Assembly: GCF_034008315.1 (NCBI RefSeq)
Contig: NZ_CP125377.1
Location: 1,872,001 to 1,936,000, forward strand
DNA length: 64,000 bases
From: Pseudomonas sp. P8_241
GTDB taxonomy: Bacteria > Pseudomonadota > Gammaproteobacteria > Pseudomonadales > Pseudomonadaceae
Direction of reading: 5' to 3'
Position numbers and translations under genes: made by a program. The notes under the pieces were generated by a model. It was not told where the DNA came from. It did no database searches and saw only the letters and a list, made by a program, of their open reading frames with translations. Numbering within the stretch: the first letter of the stretch is position 1; each line of letters opens with the position of its first letter. This document shows positions 19,801 to 28,054 of the stretch, in pieces.

Positions 19801-20994
19801 CTGGGGTCGGTCAGCAGCAACAGCACCAATGACGAGGACCGTATCACCGTCAACCTCAAGCAGGGCGAAACCCTGAACCTGGACCACAACCTGGCCAGCG
19901 GTCATATCACGATGGAGTACTCGGTCAATGGCGGGGCCTATACGTCTGTCGCTGATGGCGAGACCATTACGGCGACTTCAGGCGGGGCTTACCAGATCCA
20001 CATCGTCAACATTCCCAACGGCGGTAGCGGCGGCAATGGCTCCGAGAACTACCAGCTGACCATGACCCTCAACTACGCCGGAGGCCATGACAGCACCCCG
20101 GACTACCAAGGCACCTACAGCGCCAGCGACAACCACGGCGGTAGCGACACGGCCAACGTGAACATCAGCTATCAGGACGGCCACACCCTCACTGGCACAA
20201 TCGGGCACGACACGTTGGTAGCCGGGACTGGCGACAATATCCTTAATGCCGGCGACGGCAACGACGTGCTCACCGCAGGCTCAGGCAATAACGAGATGCA
20301 CGGCGAAGCTGGCAACGACTTGCTCTACAGCGGCACGGGCAACGACCTGCTCGACGGCGGCACCGGCATCGACACTGCGAGCTACGCCCACGCCACTGCC
20401 GGGGTCACCGTCAATCTTGGTTTGACCGGCGCGCAGAACACCGTTGGCGCGGGTTCGGACACCCTGAGCGGTATCGAAAACCTCGCCGGTTCGAACTTCA
20501 ACGACACCCTGACCGGCGACAACAACAGCAATATCATCACTGGCGGCCTGGGCAACGACATACTCAGGGGCGAGGGTGGAGACGACTTCCTGATCGGCGG
20601 CCTGGGCACCAACACCCTCACCGGCGGCAGCGGCGCCGACACCTTCCAATGGCTCAAGGGCAACAGCGGTCACGACCTGATCACGGACTTCACCCCCGGT
20701 ACCGACAAGCTCGACCTGTCGCAACTGCTGCAAGGTGAAAACGGCACCACGGCGTCGCTCGACGACTACCTGCACTTCACCGTCACCGGCAGTGGTGCCT
20801 CGGTCCTGACCAGCATCGACGTCAGCGCCATGGCCGGCGCTGCGCCAAACCAGACCATCGACCTCGCGGGCGTGGACCTGGCCAGCCACTACGGGGTGAC
20901 GCCGGGTGCCGGCGGACTGGTAGCCGGGCCTGACACGGCGACCATCATCACCGGCATGCTCAACGATCATTCTTTGAAGGTCGATACCGTGTAA
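13864..20994 (+). CDS. lapA: Large RTX biofilm adhesin, LapA/MapA type
   Basis: 2376 residues. ATG at 13864 with GGAGG 8 bases upstream beats the in-frame TTG at 13843. Order: N-terminal retention module (1-~115) and TAAG site (115-118) for LapG; three ~248-residue VCBS/T1SS-143-like units from about residues 196, 446 and 695; three ~244-residue units from 833, 1077 and 1321, the first two nearly identical; a von Willebrand A domain (~1573-1763) with the metal-site motif DISGS at Asp1584; further Ig-like modules; RTX nonapeptides GGxGxD (~2110-2270); and a C-terminal type I secretion signal. Its neighbours lapEBC and lapDG make it the Lap substrate. It is far shorter than the ~5200-residue Pf0-1 LapA, so MapA-like assignment remains possible. 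Confidence 0.88.
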   Translation: MATLIGIVSKVIGQVSAVASDGTRRTVVEGDRLFAGDQLITGAEGAVAVQLQNGQELTLGRGSSQQMTSQMLENQISHVDTSEPVAPSQAQLTDVEQLQKAIAAGDDPTQTAEATAAGPTMTAPGGAQGGGHSFVLLEEVGGRVDPVIGFPTAGFNGIPQFPEERHDGDPDNAIAAADAPVILPPVVVPEGPNNPVTLDGLSLAGGEVTVNEANLDDGSARNVGALTQSGTFTISAPDGLNSLSIGGINVISGGVAAGFPQSITTPLGSTLTITGYNPATGVVSYSYTLNGSETHASGDGANSVGEQFTVVAGDSNGDTATGSLDINITDDVPKAVDDGNGVASETLLTLNGNVLTNDTQGADRVPVGENSGPITPGTFVGTYGTLVLNANGTYTYTLNTSDADFKALHGGGDGTETFTYTLTDADGDSSTANLVLQIHNNDDSVTLGGLNAGGGELTVYEKNLSDGSSPDAPALTQNGTFTITALDGVQTLTIGGIAVVTAGVSAGFPQSITTPLGSTLTITGFDATTGVVSYSYTLVDNEAHATANGTNILSEQFAVTVVDDNGTTANGSIGVNIVDDLPQGVNDSNASTASETLLTLNGNVLTNDVQGADRVTVGENTGPITAGTFTGTYGTLVLNANGTYTYTLNTTDADFKNLHGGGNGTESFTYTITDADGDTSTANLVLNIHNNDDVVTIDGLSTNGGELNVYEKNLSDGTSPNTPALTQSGTFTITALDGVQTLTVGGIAVVTGGVSVGFPQSITTPLGSTLTITGFDPVTGVVSYSYTLADNETHPTADGTNSISEPFAVTVVDDNGTTANGTLDVNIVDDVPTAKADADSVREGGTVSGNVLDNDIGGADGPAASGAVVGVRFGSDTSTSAIGGLNSQINGTYGYLTLDANGNAVYHSTPNAVSGPGAVDVFTYTVRDADGDESTTTITIDVYNSCLKALSDTDVTVYEKALDLVKDGQDLAAGTVVGSQPGNTGETASGTLVGSVSGAVGALTYALVGSGAGAHGQIVLSSNGTYTYTLTSPSSTTPNANDGPNVTHETFTYQATDSLGNIVTSTIVVNIVDDVPTAKADADSVREGGTVSGNVLDNDIGGADGPAASGAVVGVRFGSDTSTSAIGGLNSQINGTYGYLTLDANGNAVYHSTPNTVSGPGAVDVFTYTVRDADGDESTTTITIDVYNSCLKALSDTDVTVYEKALDLVKDGQDLAAGTVVGSQPGNTGETASGTLVGSVSGAVGALTYALVGSGAGAHGQIVLSSNGTYTYTLTSPSSTTPNANDGPNVTHETFTYQATDSLGNIVTSTIVVNIVDDVPTARPDVDSVVEGGTVSGNVLDNDTGGADGLGAVIGVRFGSNTSTAAVGGLNSQIDGNYGYLTLDANGNAVYHSNPNSVGAAGATDTFTYTVRDGDGDLSTTTITIDVCNSNIKALSDTDVTVYEKALDLTRDGQDLAAGSVVGSDPGNTGETGSGTLVGSVTGAAGAITYTLVGSGTGAYGQIVLNSDGTYTYTLTSAPKTAPGANDGPNTLSETFTYKATDAGGNSTTSTIVVNIVDDVPKAAAAERSVAAVEIDSNLLIVLDISGSMVDNSGVQGLSRLALAKQAISALLDKYDDLGDVKVQLVTFSSNATDRTSVWVDVATAKTLLAGLSAGGGTNYDAAVATMKTAFATSGKLTGAQNIGYFFSDGKPNEGDIGAADEAALKAFLEANNIKNYAIGLGSGVSNANLDPLAYDGSSHTDTNAVLVTDLNQLNSVLSGTVIGAPVTGTLMEGGTFGADGGFIKSVVVDGITYTYDPKGNNNQGSLTASSVTNHGTFNTVNNSISIATSNGGTLVVNLDTGEYSYTSQKTTSTVITENIGFTASDNDGDLASSTLTVKVIPNAAPVAVDDHIITNVLSGTIVVPGELLLANDTDSNDDQLSAGPISFNTGWVSKGADFTGTNSNFSFTGGNVRAVTIDRSAFVANTAAMTAMLVVSGTLGSVSSNSTNDEDRITVNLKQGETLNLDHNLASGHITMEYSVNGGAYTSVADGETITATSGGAYQIHIVNIPNGGSGGNGSENYQLTMTLNYAGGHDSTPDYQGTYSASDNHGGSDTANVNISYQDGHTLTGTIGHDTLVAGTGDNILNAGDGNDVLTAGSGNNEMHGEAGNDLLYSGTGNDLLDGGTGIDTASYAHATAGVTVNLGLTGAQNTVGAGSDTLSGIENLAGSNFNDTLTGDNNSNIITGGLGNDILRGEGGDDFLIGGLGTNTLTGGSGADTFQWLKGNSGHDLITDFTPGTDKLDLSQLLQGENGTTASLDDYLHFTVTGSGASVLTSIDVSAMAGAAPNQTIDLAGVDLASHYGVTPGAGGLVAGPDTATIITGMLNDHSLKVDTV
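14206..14217 (+). other. TAAG processing site for LapG in the adhesin
   Basis: These codons encode Thr-Ala-Ala-Gly at residues 115-118 of the adhesin. This is the motif cut by LapG between the two Ala in P. fluorescens LapA. It lies at the end of the N-terminal retention module, as expected. Cleavage here is inferred. Confidence 0.8.
16361..17824 (+). repeat. 732-bp near-identical tandem repeat inside lapA
   Basis: Bases 16361-17092 and 17093-17824 are two head-to-tail copies of a 732-bp (244-codon) unit. By eye they differ at three positions. Only one difference changes an amino acid (GCG Ala at 16597 versus ACG Thr at 17329). A third, clearly diverged copy follows from 17825 to ~18550. Confidence 0.92.
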
Positions 20995-21007
20995 TCCGAG
21001 ATCCCGG

Positions 21008-21093
21008 GGGGAGCGAGCCTGCTCGTGATGGCGGTGGTTCAATCAACGACAGTGTTGAATGTGAAACCGCTTTCGCGAGCAGGCTCGCCACCC
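21008..21093. repeat. REP-type inverted repeat between lapA and lapD
   Basis: GGGAGCGAGCCTGCTCGTGA and the complementary TTCGCGAGCAGGCTCGCC arms flank a 40-base centre. It lies just past the stop codons of the two convergent genes and may terminate both transcripts. Confidence 0.75.
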
Positions 21094-21114
21094 TATAGGG
21101 TCACCTACTTTCGG

Positions 21115-23055
21115 TCACATGGGTTCGGGTGGCCCTATCAGTCGTCCCATGGCGCCGAACACACCCAATTCCTTGATTACCGCCAGTTCCCCACTGGTCT
21201 CGACCATTTCGGCAATCAACGGCAGATCAATGCTGTTGGTTGCGCGGAACATGGCGTCGATGAACAGGCGTTTGTCCGGTTGCTCGTCGATGCTGCGAAC
21301 ATAGGTGCCGTCGATTTTCAGATAGGCCAGTCCCAACTGGGTGAGATTGCCGATCTGGCTGAAGCGGCCGCCAAAATGCTGCAGGCCGAGGCGGTAACCG
21401 GTTTTGAGCAGGCTATGGCTCAGACTCTCCAGTTGTTCGGGGGAGGGCAGTTGGCGCTCGTCGATTTCCAGGGTCAGCAGCGGTGCAAGCTCGGGGAGGG
21501 AATCGAGCAGGTCGAGGATTTCCCTGAACTGTGTCTGATCACTCAGGGTGCTCCCGGACAGGCTCAATGCCAGCGGCCAGCGGTTGATCACCAGGTAATC
21601 CAGCGTAGCTTCGAGCATCGCCATGTCGAACCTTGCCGACCAGCCGAAGCGTTCGATCCACGGCAGGAAATGCCCGGCCGCAATCGCCTCCCCCTGTGGG
21701 TCGAGCAAGCGCGCCAGCACTTTGTGATGCAATACCTGGCTGGTGTCGGCGCATTGCACGACCGGTTGGAAGTACAGCTTTAACTTACCGTGTATCAGCG
21801 CGTCGTCGATCCAGGTGCGCCAGTCGTGTTGAGTGTGATTGATCGCCGAGTCGCCCCGGCTCAGATGTATCCAGGGTCGTTCGGGGTGCTGCCGTGCTTC
21901 GGTCAATGCCTGATCAAGCCGTAGCCATACGTCACTCGCCGGCTCGCCGGGCCGGTAGGTGACGATGCCCAGATGGGCGACGGGCGTGCAGTCACTGGCA
22001 GCGGTCAGGCGCAGGTTTTCCAGGGAGGCGCTGACCTCAGCGGCGAGGTGTGCGGCCTCGTCGTTGTTCAGCCCGGGGGCCAACAGGCTGAATTCACCTC
22101 CGCGATTGCGTGCTGCCAGCCAGGTCCGCCGTTCCGGTAATTGCGTCAAACGGGTGAGCAACTCAGCGACGGCACCGATCAGTGCATCGGTGCGCTGACC
22201 GCCAAGGCGTTGGTTGAGTCCGACCAAATCGTTGATGCGCAACATCAGCAAATGACCGTCGCGACTTTGTTCGCCCGGCAGCAAGCGAACTGCCAGTTGT
22301 TCATCGAGCAAACGCCGGTTTGCCAGCCCCGTCAGGCTATCCAGATACGCTTGGGCCTGAAGTTTTTCACTGCGCGCAGCCTCTTCGGTGAACAGGGCCT
22401 TGAGCTTTTCGACCATCTGGTTCATGGCCAACACCACCCGTTTCAATTCCGGCGTGCGGGGCAGCTTCGGCAGGCTGAGAAATTCGCGTTTGCTGATGGC
22501 TTCGGCTTGCTTGACCATATTGTCGAGCGGCCGCAGCTGCCGGCGCAACAGCCATCCTCCGAACACGGCACTGAGCAATCCGCACAACAGCAACCAGATC
22601 AGGCTGCCGAGGGTGCTGTCCCAAAGTTTGGCCAGGGCAAACTGCGGATTGCTCAGGACTTCAACCCGCGCCACTTGCTCCCAGCCGCGCATGATCAGCG
22701 CATCGCCACCTTCGGGGCGCAGATGGACCAGCCTGACGAACCAGCGCGGAACACCGTCGATTGGCGTGGACGTGCTGCGCTCCACCAACGCTTGGTCATT
22801 CTTGATGTCGACAATGCGGATGGTGCTGAAATAACCGCTGTCGAAAATCGAGCTGACCATCAGCTCGACCATTGCCGGGTCATCGATTTGCGTCGTCAGG
22901 GACAACCCCAGGGCAGTGGCCGCATCCTGAGCGTGGGCGCGCAGCTGGCTGAGCGTCTGCTCACGCGAGGTTTCCAGGCTGACAAAAAAACTGCCACTGA
23001 ACGCCACCAGCAGGAACAGGCAGATGGCCAGAAACAACTGTTTGCGCAATGTCAT
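21115..23055 (-). CDS. lapD: LapD, c-di-GMP receptor controlling LapG
   Basis: 646 residues. TM1 (~7-27), a periplasmic domain (~28-148), TM2 (~150-170), a HAMP segment, then degenerate GGDEF (RGGEF at 318-322) and degenerate EAL (KVLARLL near 440) domains. It therefore binds rather than makes or breaks c-di-GMP. Trp125 (MRGW) matches the P. fluorescens LapD Trp125 known to plug into LapG. When c-di-GMP is high, LapD sequesters LapG in the periplasm and the adhesin stays on the surface. It starts 23 bp after lapG and is convergent with lapA. Confidence 0.92.
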   Translation of the reverse strand: MTLRKQLFLAICLFLLVAFSGSFFVSLETSREQTLSQLRAHAQDAATALGLSLTTQIDDPAMVELMVSSIFDSGYFSTIRIVDIKNDQALVERSTSTPIDGVPRWFVRLVHLRPEGGDALIMRGWEQVARVEVLSNPQFALAKLWDSTLGSLIWLLLCGLLSAVFGGWLLRRQLRPLDNMVKQAEAISKREFLSLPKLPRTPELKRVVLAMNQMVEKLKALFTEEAARSEKLQAQAYLDSLTGLANRRLLDEQLAVRLLPGEQSRDGHLLMLRINDLVGLNQRLGGQRTDALIGAVAELLTRLTQLPERRTWLAARNRGGEFSLLAPGLNNDEAAHLAAEVSASLENLRLTAASDCTPVAHLGIVTYRPGEPASDVWLRLDQALTEARQHPERPWIHLSRGDSAINHTQHDWRTWIDDALIHGKLKLYFQPVVQCADTSQVLHHKVLARLLDPQGEAIAAGHFLPWIERFGWSARFDMAMLEATLDYLVINRWPLALSLSGSTLSDQTQFREILDLLDSLPELAPLLTLEIDERQLPSPEQLESLSHSLLKTGYRLGLQHFGGRFSQIGNLTQLGLAYLKIDGTYVRSIDEQPDKRLFIDAMFRATNSIDLPLIAEMVETSGELAVIKELGVFGAMGRLIGPPEPM

Positions 23056-23078
23056 GAAATTGCTCCTTGCTGTTGCGG

Positions 23079-23786
23079 CTAGCCATCGCCGACATCGAAC
23101 CCTTCGGCCTGCATCTTTTTCAGCACGTCCTGCCAGCGCGACAGTTTTTTCGAATCGCTGCTGCGCTGGCCGCCGTTCTTGCCCGGCAGGTACAGGCCTT
23201 CGGCGTTGAAGGCATATACCGGCAACAGGTCTTTGCGCTGGGAGGCGGGGCGGATTTCGCCGATCAGGTTGTCCAGCACCAGCGGTTCGGACGTCGGGCT
23301 GCTGTAATAGGTCAGCACCATGTGTGCCTGGTTCTGGTTCAAGGCTTTGACATAAGTAATGCGCAGTTTTTCGCTGGGGACGCCGAGTTGGCGCAGGCTG
23401 AAATATTTGGCCAGGGCATAGTCCTCGCAGTCGGCAGCACCCTTGTTCAGGGCTTCGACGGGGGTGGCCCAGTAGTCGGTCTGATGCCAGATGCGCGTGT
23501 CGTCTTGAAAGGTCAACTGCTGATTGAAGAAACGATTGACCGCAGTCAGTTGCTCGCGCTCAGGTGCGCCTCGTTCGCCTTGGAGCATTTGGCCCCACGC
23601 CTCGATCCGACCACGGGCGGGGCCGAGAGGGCCGTAGCGTTTTTCGACGGAACGCAGGATTTGCGCGAAATCCCAGTCGGCCTGGACAGTTTGCAGGGCA
23701 GTGAAAAAGCAACTGGCCAGCAGCAGCCACCCGCCGAACCGGAGTCGGAGCGCTGGCCATCCTTGACTACGCGGACTGCGGGGCAT
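23079..23786 (-). CDS. lapG: LapG, periplasmic adhesin-releasing cysteine protease
   Basis: 235 residues. A hydrophobic N-terminal segment (~15-35) looks like a signal peptide, followed by a bacterial transglutaminase-like cysteine protease domain. The catalytic triad reads Cys120 (ADCEDYA), His155 (QAHMVL) and Asp172 (LVLDNL). The known enzyme is calcium dependent and cuts the adhesin at TAAG when not held by LapD. It is the first gene of a lapG-lapD unit, and its target is next to it. Confidence 0.92.
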   Translation of the reverse strand: MPRSPRSQGWPALRLRFGGWLLLASCFFTALQTVQADWDFAQILRSVEKRYGPLGPARGRIEAWGQMLQGERGAPEREQLTAVNRFFNQQLTFQDDTRIWHQTDYWATPVEALNKGAADCEDYALAKYFSLRQLGVPSEKLRITYVKALNQNQAHMVLTYYSSPTSEPLVLDNLIGEIRPASQRKDLLPVYAFNAEGLYLPGKNGGQRSSDSKKLSRWQDVLKKMQAEGFDVGDG

Positions 23787-23888
23787 GTCGGGCTGCTCAA
23801 ATGCAGATTGGTGAAGTCTAGGTGGAGTTTGTAGCTAGCGCTCGGTCTGTTGAGTAATGGGTGTGCGTGTGAACATCGACCCCGAAAC

Positions 23889-24284
23889 TCAGGACTTGCG
23901 CAAAGTCTTCTGCCGCAAGATATAAATCGTCACCAACAGTGCACTGGTCAGCATAAACCCCCGCGCCCATGGCATCGGCACCAGATAGCAGGAAAACAGA
24001 ATGCTCACCCACATCAGGCCGATGGCGTAGACCTTGCCCTTGAGCGGAATACCGTTGCCGTCGAGGTAGTCGCGAATCCATGGCCCGAGCCGCGGATGTT
24101 CCACCAGCCAATGATAGAAACGCGGTGAACTGCGGGCGAAACAGGCGGCCGCGAGCAACAGGAAGGGGGTGGTGGGCAGTACGGGCAGGAAAATACCAAT
24201 CACCCCCAACGCTACGCTCAGCCAGCCGATGGCCAGCAGCACGTAGCGCAACATCAGGGGGCGGTTGCCTATGGGGTTGTCCAT
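23889..24284 (-). CDS. YbaN-family (DUF454) inner-membrane protein
   Basis: 131 residues with four hydrophobic segments. The DUF454 signature ALGVIGIFLPVLPTTPFLLLAAACFARSSPRFYHWL is present, and HPRLGPWI follows. ATG at 24284 is followed by MDNPIGNRPLML. It lies between lapG and the yecA-like gene, all on the minus strand. The biochemical role of the family is unknown. Confidence 0.85.
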   Translation of the reverse strand: MDNPIGNRPLMLRYVLLAIGWLSVALGVIGIFLPVLPTTPFLLLAAACFARSSPRFYHWLVEHPRLGPWIRDYLDGNGIPLKGKVYAIGLMWVSILFSCYLVPMPWARGFMLTSALLVTIYILRQKTLRKS

Positions 24285-24294
24285 AGGCAGGACC

Positions 24295-24882
24295 TTAATG
24301 GTGGCGTGGCTTGAGGATCGCCGGTTTTTCGTCTGGTGCGTTGCACAGCAGGTACAGCGCAGTCAGGGCTTCCGGGATCTGCACGATCATGTCGTCCATC
24401 AGGTTGGCATCCTTGGCGATGTCTTCGAACTCTGGCTGTTCGTCGAACAGGCCCGAGCCGACCATGATCGGCAGCAGCATTTCGCTGACTTCTTCTTCGG
24501 CGCTCTCGAACCAGGCTGCTTCGCGCAGGAACACGCCTTCCATGAAACCGATGCACCAGCCGCGCAGGTCGGAATCATCCGGCTCTTCGCCCAGGTCCAG
24601 GTCGCATGGCAACTCGAACTCTTCATCGGAGGCCAGTTGACGGGCGATGTGGGCCTTGAGGCCGATCAGGGTGGCTTCGATCTCTTCGCGTTGAGCTTCG
24701 CTGCTGTAATGCGGCTCTTCGGCGAAGAGCGCATCGATCCATTCGCGATCAGGAACGTCTTCGGAACAGATCGAAAGCGCGGTGAGATAGCCGTGTGCGG
24801 CCACGTAGTCCAGCGCCTCGTCATGCAGTTCGTCGGCGTCGAGGAAGACTTGCAGGCGGGTTAGTTGCTCAGCGAAGGACAT
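24295..24882 (-). CDS. YecA/UPF0149-family protein
   Basis: 195 residues, very acidic. The motif DLRGWCIGFMEGVFLREAAWF is the core of the YecA/UPF0149 family, and the C-terminus ALTALYLLCNAPDEKP is also typical. No SEC-C zinc tail is present. ATG at 24882 (MSFAEQLTRL) has AAAGGACTACC context upstream on the coding strand; the in-frame extension to 24957 has no ribosome-binding site. The cellular function of the family is not established. It ends 10 bp before the DUF454 gene. Confidence 0.8.
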   Translation of the reverse strand: MSFAEQLTRLQVFLDADELHDEALDYVAAHGYLTALSICSEDVPDREWIDALFAEEPHYSSEAQREEIEATLIGLKAHIARQLASDEEFELPCDLDLGEEPDDSDLRGWCIGFMEGVFLREAAWFESAEEEVSEMLLPIMVGSGLFDEQPEFEDIAKDANLMDDMIVQIPEALTALYLLCNAPDEKPAILKPRHH

Positions 24883-24974
24883 TAAAGGACTACCTTGGGG
24901 AATGTTCGATGCGGGAATTCTAGGCCTTCTTGAGCGCTTGGGCCAGCCGCGCGGCATATTTGCCTCCCTATTAA

Positions 24975-25051
24975 TGTAGGAGCTGCCGAAGGCTGCGATC
25001 TTTTGATCTTGAAAAACAAAATCAAAAGATTGCAGCCTTCGCCAGCTCCTG
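24975..25051. repeat. REP-type inverted repeat (GATCTTTTGATC family)
   Basis: TGTAGGAGCTGCCGAAGGCT and its imperfect complement flank an inner ATCTTTTGAT/ATCAAAAGAT palindrome. It lies between yecA-like and recQ, which are divergently transcribed. Confidence 0.8.
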
Positions 25052-25246
25052 CCGGATCAGGTTTGACTTATCAGCGGCACCCTTTGCCGGACAGCGCTCG
25101 GGTATACTCGCGCGTTTTGTGATGCCCTGCTGGCGTCATGGCTCAGATGTGAAGCGTCATGCAACGCGCCCTTACTCTTTTTTGGTGCAGCGTTGCGGGT
25201 TCTGAACCAGCCTTGCAGGGATGTTTCGGTGATTTTTGGAGTTTTT

Positions 25247-27373
25247 ATGCTCGAACAGGCTCAACGCGTCCTCAAGGACATCTTCGGCTACGACAGTTTC
25301 CGTGGCCGCCAGGGTGCAATCATTGAGCGCGTGGCCAGCGGCGGCGATGCCCTGGTTTTGATGCCTACCGGTGGCGGCAAGTCCCTGTGCTTCCAGGTCC
25401 CGGCGCTGCTGCGAGAAGGCCTGGCGGTGGTGGTGTCGCCGCTGATTGCGTTGATGGACGATCAGGTTGCCACTCTCGAAGAACTGGGTGTGGCCGCCGC
25501 GGCGTTGAACTCCACGCTGAGTGCCGAGCAGCAGCGCGATCTCGCGGCCCGCATCAAGCGCGGGGAAGTGAAAATGCTGTATCTCGCCCCCGAGCGCCTG
25601 GTCCAGCCGCGCATGTTGTCGTTCCTCCAAGGGTTGAATATCGCCTTGTTCGCCATCGACGAAGCCCACTGCGTATCGCAATGGGGCCACGACTTCCGTC
25701 CGGAATACCTGCAACTGGGGCAATTGGCGCAATTGTTCCCCGACGTACCGCGTATTGCCTTGACCGCCACGGCAGACAAGCGCACCCGGGAAGAAATCGT
25801 CACCCGTCTGCATTTGCAGGATGCCGAGCGCTTTCTGTCGAGTTTCGACCGCCCCAATATTTTCTATCGCATCGTGCCCAAGGAACAGCCGCGCAAGCAG
25901 TTGCTGGCGTTCCTCGCCGAACGGCGCAGCGATGCGGGCATCGTTTACTGCCTGTCTCGGAAAAAGGTCGAGGAAGTCGCAGCTTTCCTCAGCGAACAAG
26001 GCTTTCCGGCGCTGCCGTACCACGCCGGCCTGCCGAACGATTTGCGCGCCTATCACCAGAAGCGCTTCCTCAACGAGGAAGGCCTGATCATGGTCGCCAC
26101 CGTCGCATTCGGCATGGGCATCGATAAACCCAACGTGCGGTTTGTCGCGCACCTCGATTTGCCGAAATCCCTTGAGGCCTATTACCAGGAAACCGGTCGC
26201 GGCGGCCGTGACGGCTTGCCGGCGGACGCGTGGATGGCCTACGGCCTGCAAGACGTGGTGATGCTCAAACAGATGTTGCAGAACTCCGAAGGCGACGAGC
26301 GTCACAAGCGCCTGGAGCAGCACAAGCTCGACGCGATGCTGTCGCTGTGCGAGGAAACCCGCTGCCGCCGCCAGACCTTGCTGGCCTACTTCGACGAGGA
26401 CATGCCCGAACCTTGCGGTCACTGCGATAACTGTGTCGATGGCGTGCAGACCTGGGACGCCACCGAGCCGGCGCGTCAGGCGCTCTCGGCGATTTACCGC
26501 ACCGGCCAGCGCTATGGCGTCGGGCATCTGGTGGACGTGTTGTTGGGCAAGGACAACGAGAAGGTCCGCAGCTTCGGTCATCAGCACCTGTCGGTGTTCG
26601 GGGTCGGCAAGGCGAGGGCCGAGAGCGAATGGCGCTCGTTGTTCCGACAGTTGGTGGCGCGCGGTCTGGCTGACGTCGACCATGAAGGGTATGGCGGCCT
26701 GCGCTTGAGCGATACCTGTCGGCCGCTACTCAAGGGCGAAGTGACCCTGGAATTGCGTCGCGACCTCAAGGCGCAAACCACCGCTAAAAGCAGCAAGAGC
26801 CAGGCCAGTCAACTGGTCCGTGGGGAGGAACGCGAGCAATGGGAGGCCTTGCGTGCCTTGCGTCGCAAACTCGCCGAGGAGCATGGCGTACCGCCGTACG
26901 TCATCTTCCCTGACTCGACCCTGCTGGAAATGCTGCGCAGCCAGCCGACTTCCCTGGCAGAAATGGCCACGGTCAGCGGCGTTGGCGCGCGCAAACTGGA
27001 ACGCTATGGCGAGGCCTTCCTCGAAGTCCTCGGTGGTCAGGTCGAGGCCCCGAAGGTCGTGGCCGACGTGCGCCACGAACTGATCACACTGGCCCGGGCC
27101 GGCATGACGCCGTTGCAGATTGCCGGTCAGTTGCAGTGCTCGGAGAAGAACGTCTACACCATGCTGGCCGAAGCGATCGGCAAGCAGCAGTTGTCGCTGG
27201 AGCAGGCGCTGGATCTGCCTGAAGACCTCATGGGTGAAGTCCAGGACGCTTTCCTTGATGGCGAGGGCGAGTTGCCGCCGGTTTCCGAGATTGCGGCGCT
27301 GTTTGCCGGCAGGGTGCCGGAAGGGGTTTTGTATTGCGTTCGTGCAGCCTTGCAGTCTGAATTCGAAATTTGA
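25247..27373 (+). CDS. recQ: ATP-dependent DNA helicase RecQ
   Basis: 708 residues, normal for RecQ. Walker [11 protein letters not shown], the DEAH box in [18 protein letters not shown], the helicase motif [12 protein letters not shown], a zinc-binding Cys cluster (CGHCDNC), the RQC winged helix, and a C-terminal HRDC domain near residues 540-615. It unwinds DNA 3' to 5' in RecF-type repair. ATG at 25247 has TTTGGAG upstream. In P. aeruginosa recQ (PA3344) is likewise followed by a MarR gene and a FimV-like gene. Confidence 0.95.
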   Translation: MLEQAQRVLKDIFGYDSFRGRQGAIIERVASGGDALVLMPTGGGKSLCFQVPALLREGLAVVVSPLIALMDDQVATLEELGVAAAALNSTLSAEQQRDLAARIKRGEVKMLYLAPERLVQPRMLSFLQGLNIALFAIDEAHCVSQWGHDFRPEYLQLGQLAQLFPDVPRIALTATADKRTREEIVTRLHLQDAERFLSSFDRPNIFYRIVPKEQPRKQLLAFLAERRSDAGIVYCLSRKKVEEVAAFLSEQGFPALPYHAGLPNDLRAYHQKRFLNEEGLIMVATVAFGMGIDKPNVRFVAHLDLPKSLEAYYQETGRGGRDGLPADAWMAYGLQDVVMLKQMLQNSEGDERHKRLEQHKLDAMLSLCEETRCRRQTLLAYFDEDMPEPCGHCDNCVDGVQTWDATEPARQALSAIYRTGQRYGVGHLVDVLLGKDNEKVRSFGHQHLSVFGVGKARAESEWRSLFRQLVARGLADVDHEGYGGLRLSDTCRPLLKGEVTLELRRDLKAQTTAKSSKSQASQLVRGEEREQWEALRALRRKLAEEHGVPPYVIFPDSTLLEMLRSQPTSLAEMATVSGVGARKLERYGEAFLEVLGGQVEAPKVVADVRHELITLARAGMTPLQIAGQLQCSEKNVYTMLAEAIGKQQLSLEQALDLPEDLMGEVQDAFLDGEGELPPVSEIAALFAGRVPEGVLYCVRAALQSEFEI

Positions 27374-27492
27374 GTGATTAGTACAGCTGATGTAACGATT
27401 CACTAACGATCAAGCCTTGCTTCGTGCCAAGGCTCATGCTTAGCTGACTAATAATTAGTATTTCTCTATTTTAGTCTGATCATGAGTCTTTT

Positions 27493-27927
27493 ATGCCGTT
27501 AACCGAACCCCACCGATTTGGTATGCAACTGGCCCAGATGTCTCGCGGCTGGCGTGCCGAACTGGACCGTCGCCTGGCTGGCCTGGGGCTGTCCCAGGCG
27601 CGTTGGCTGGTGCTGCTGCATCTGGCCCGTTTCAACGACGCACCGACCCAACGTGAGCTGGCGCAAAGTGTCGGTGTCGAAGGACCGACTCTGGCCCGGT
27701 TGCTCGATAGCCTCGAAGGGCAGGGACTGGTGCAACGGCAGGCGGTTCTGGAAGATCGTCGGGCAAAAAAAATCGTCCTCTGCGCGCCGGCGCGTCCCCT
27801 GATCGAACAAATTGAAACCATCGCCAATCAGCTTCGTCACGAATTGTTCGAAGGCGTGGAAGAAGCGGATCTCAAGGTGTGCATGCGGGTTCACGGCCAC
27901 ATACTGGCCAACCTTGAAAAATCTTGA
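27493..27927 (+). CDS. MarR/SlyA-family regulator
   Basis: 144 residues. Winged helix-turn-helix with QRELAQSVGVEGPTLARLLDSLEGQGLVQRQ and the wing motif EDRRAKKIVL, typical of MarR/SlyA proteins. These are dimeric repressors answering to small aromatic or oxidative signals. It matches the place of PA3341 downstream of recQ. The flanking 27374-27492 is AT-rich and probably carries its promoter. Target genes unknown. Confidence 0.88.
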   Translation: MPLTEPHRFGMQLAQMSRGWRAELDRRLAGLGLSQARWLVLLHLARFNDAPTQRELAQSVGVEGPTLARLLDSLEGQGLVQRQAVLEDRRAKKIVLCAPARPLIEQIETIANQLRHELFEGVEEADLKVCMRVHGHILANLEKS

Positions 27928-28054
27928 GGCATAACTGACCGTCAGGCTTGAGAGAAGCAGCGTCACGCGGACTATAAGAACTACTTGGCAATATCGTGTT
28001 CGTACCGGATGTGCGAATACGTGCGGGTCGGTTCTCGTTTTCCAAAGGATGCTC

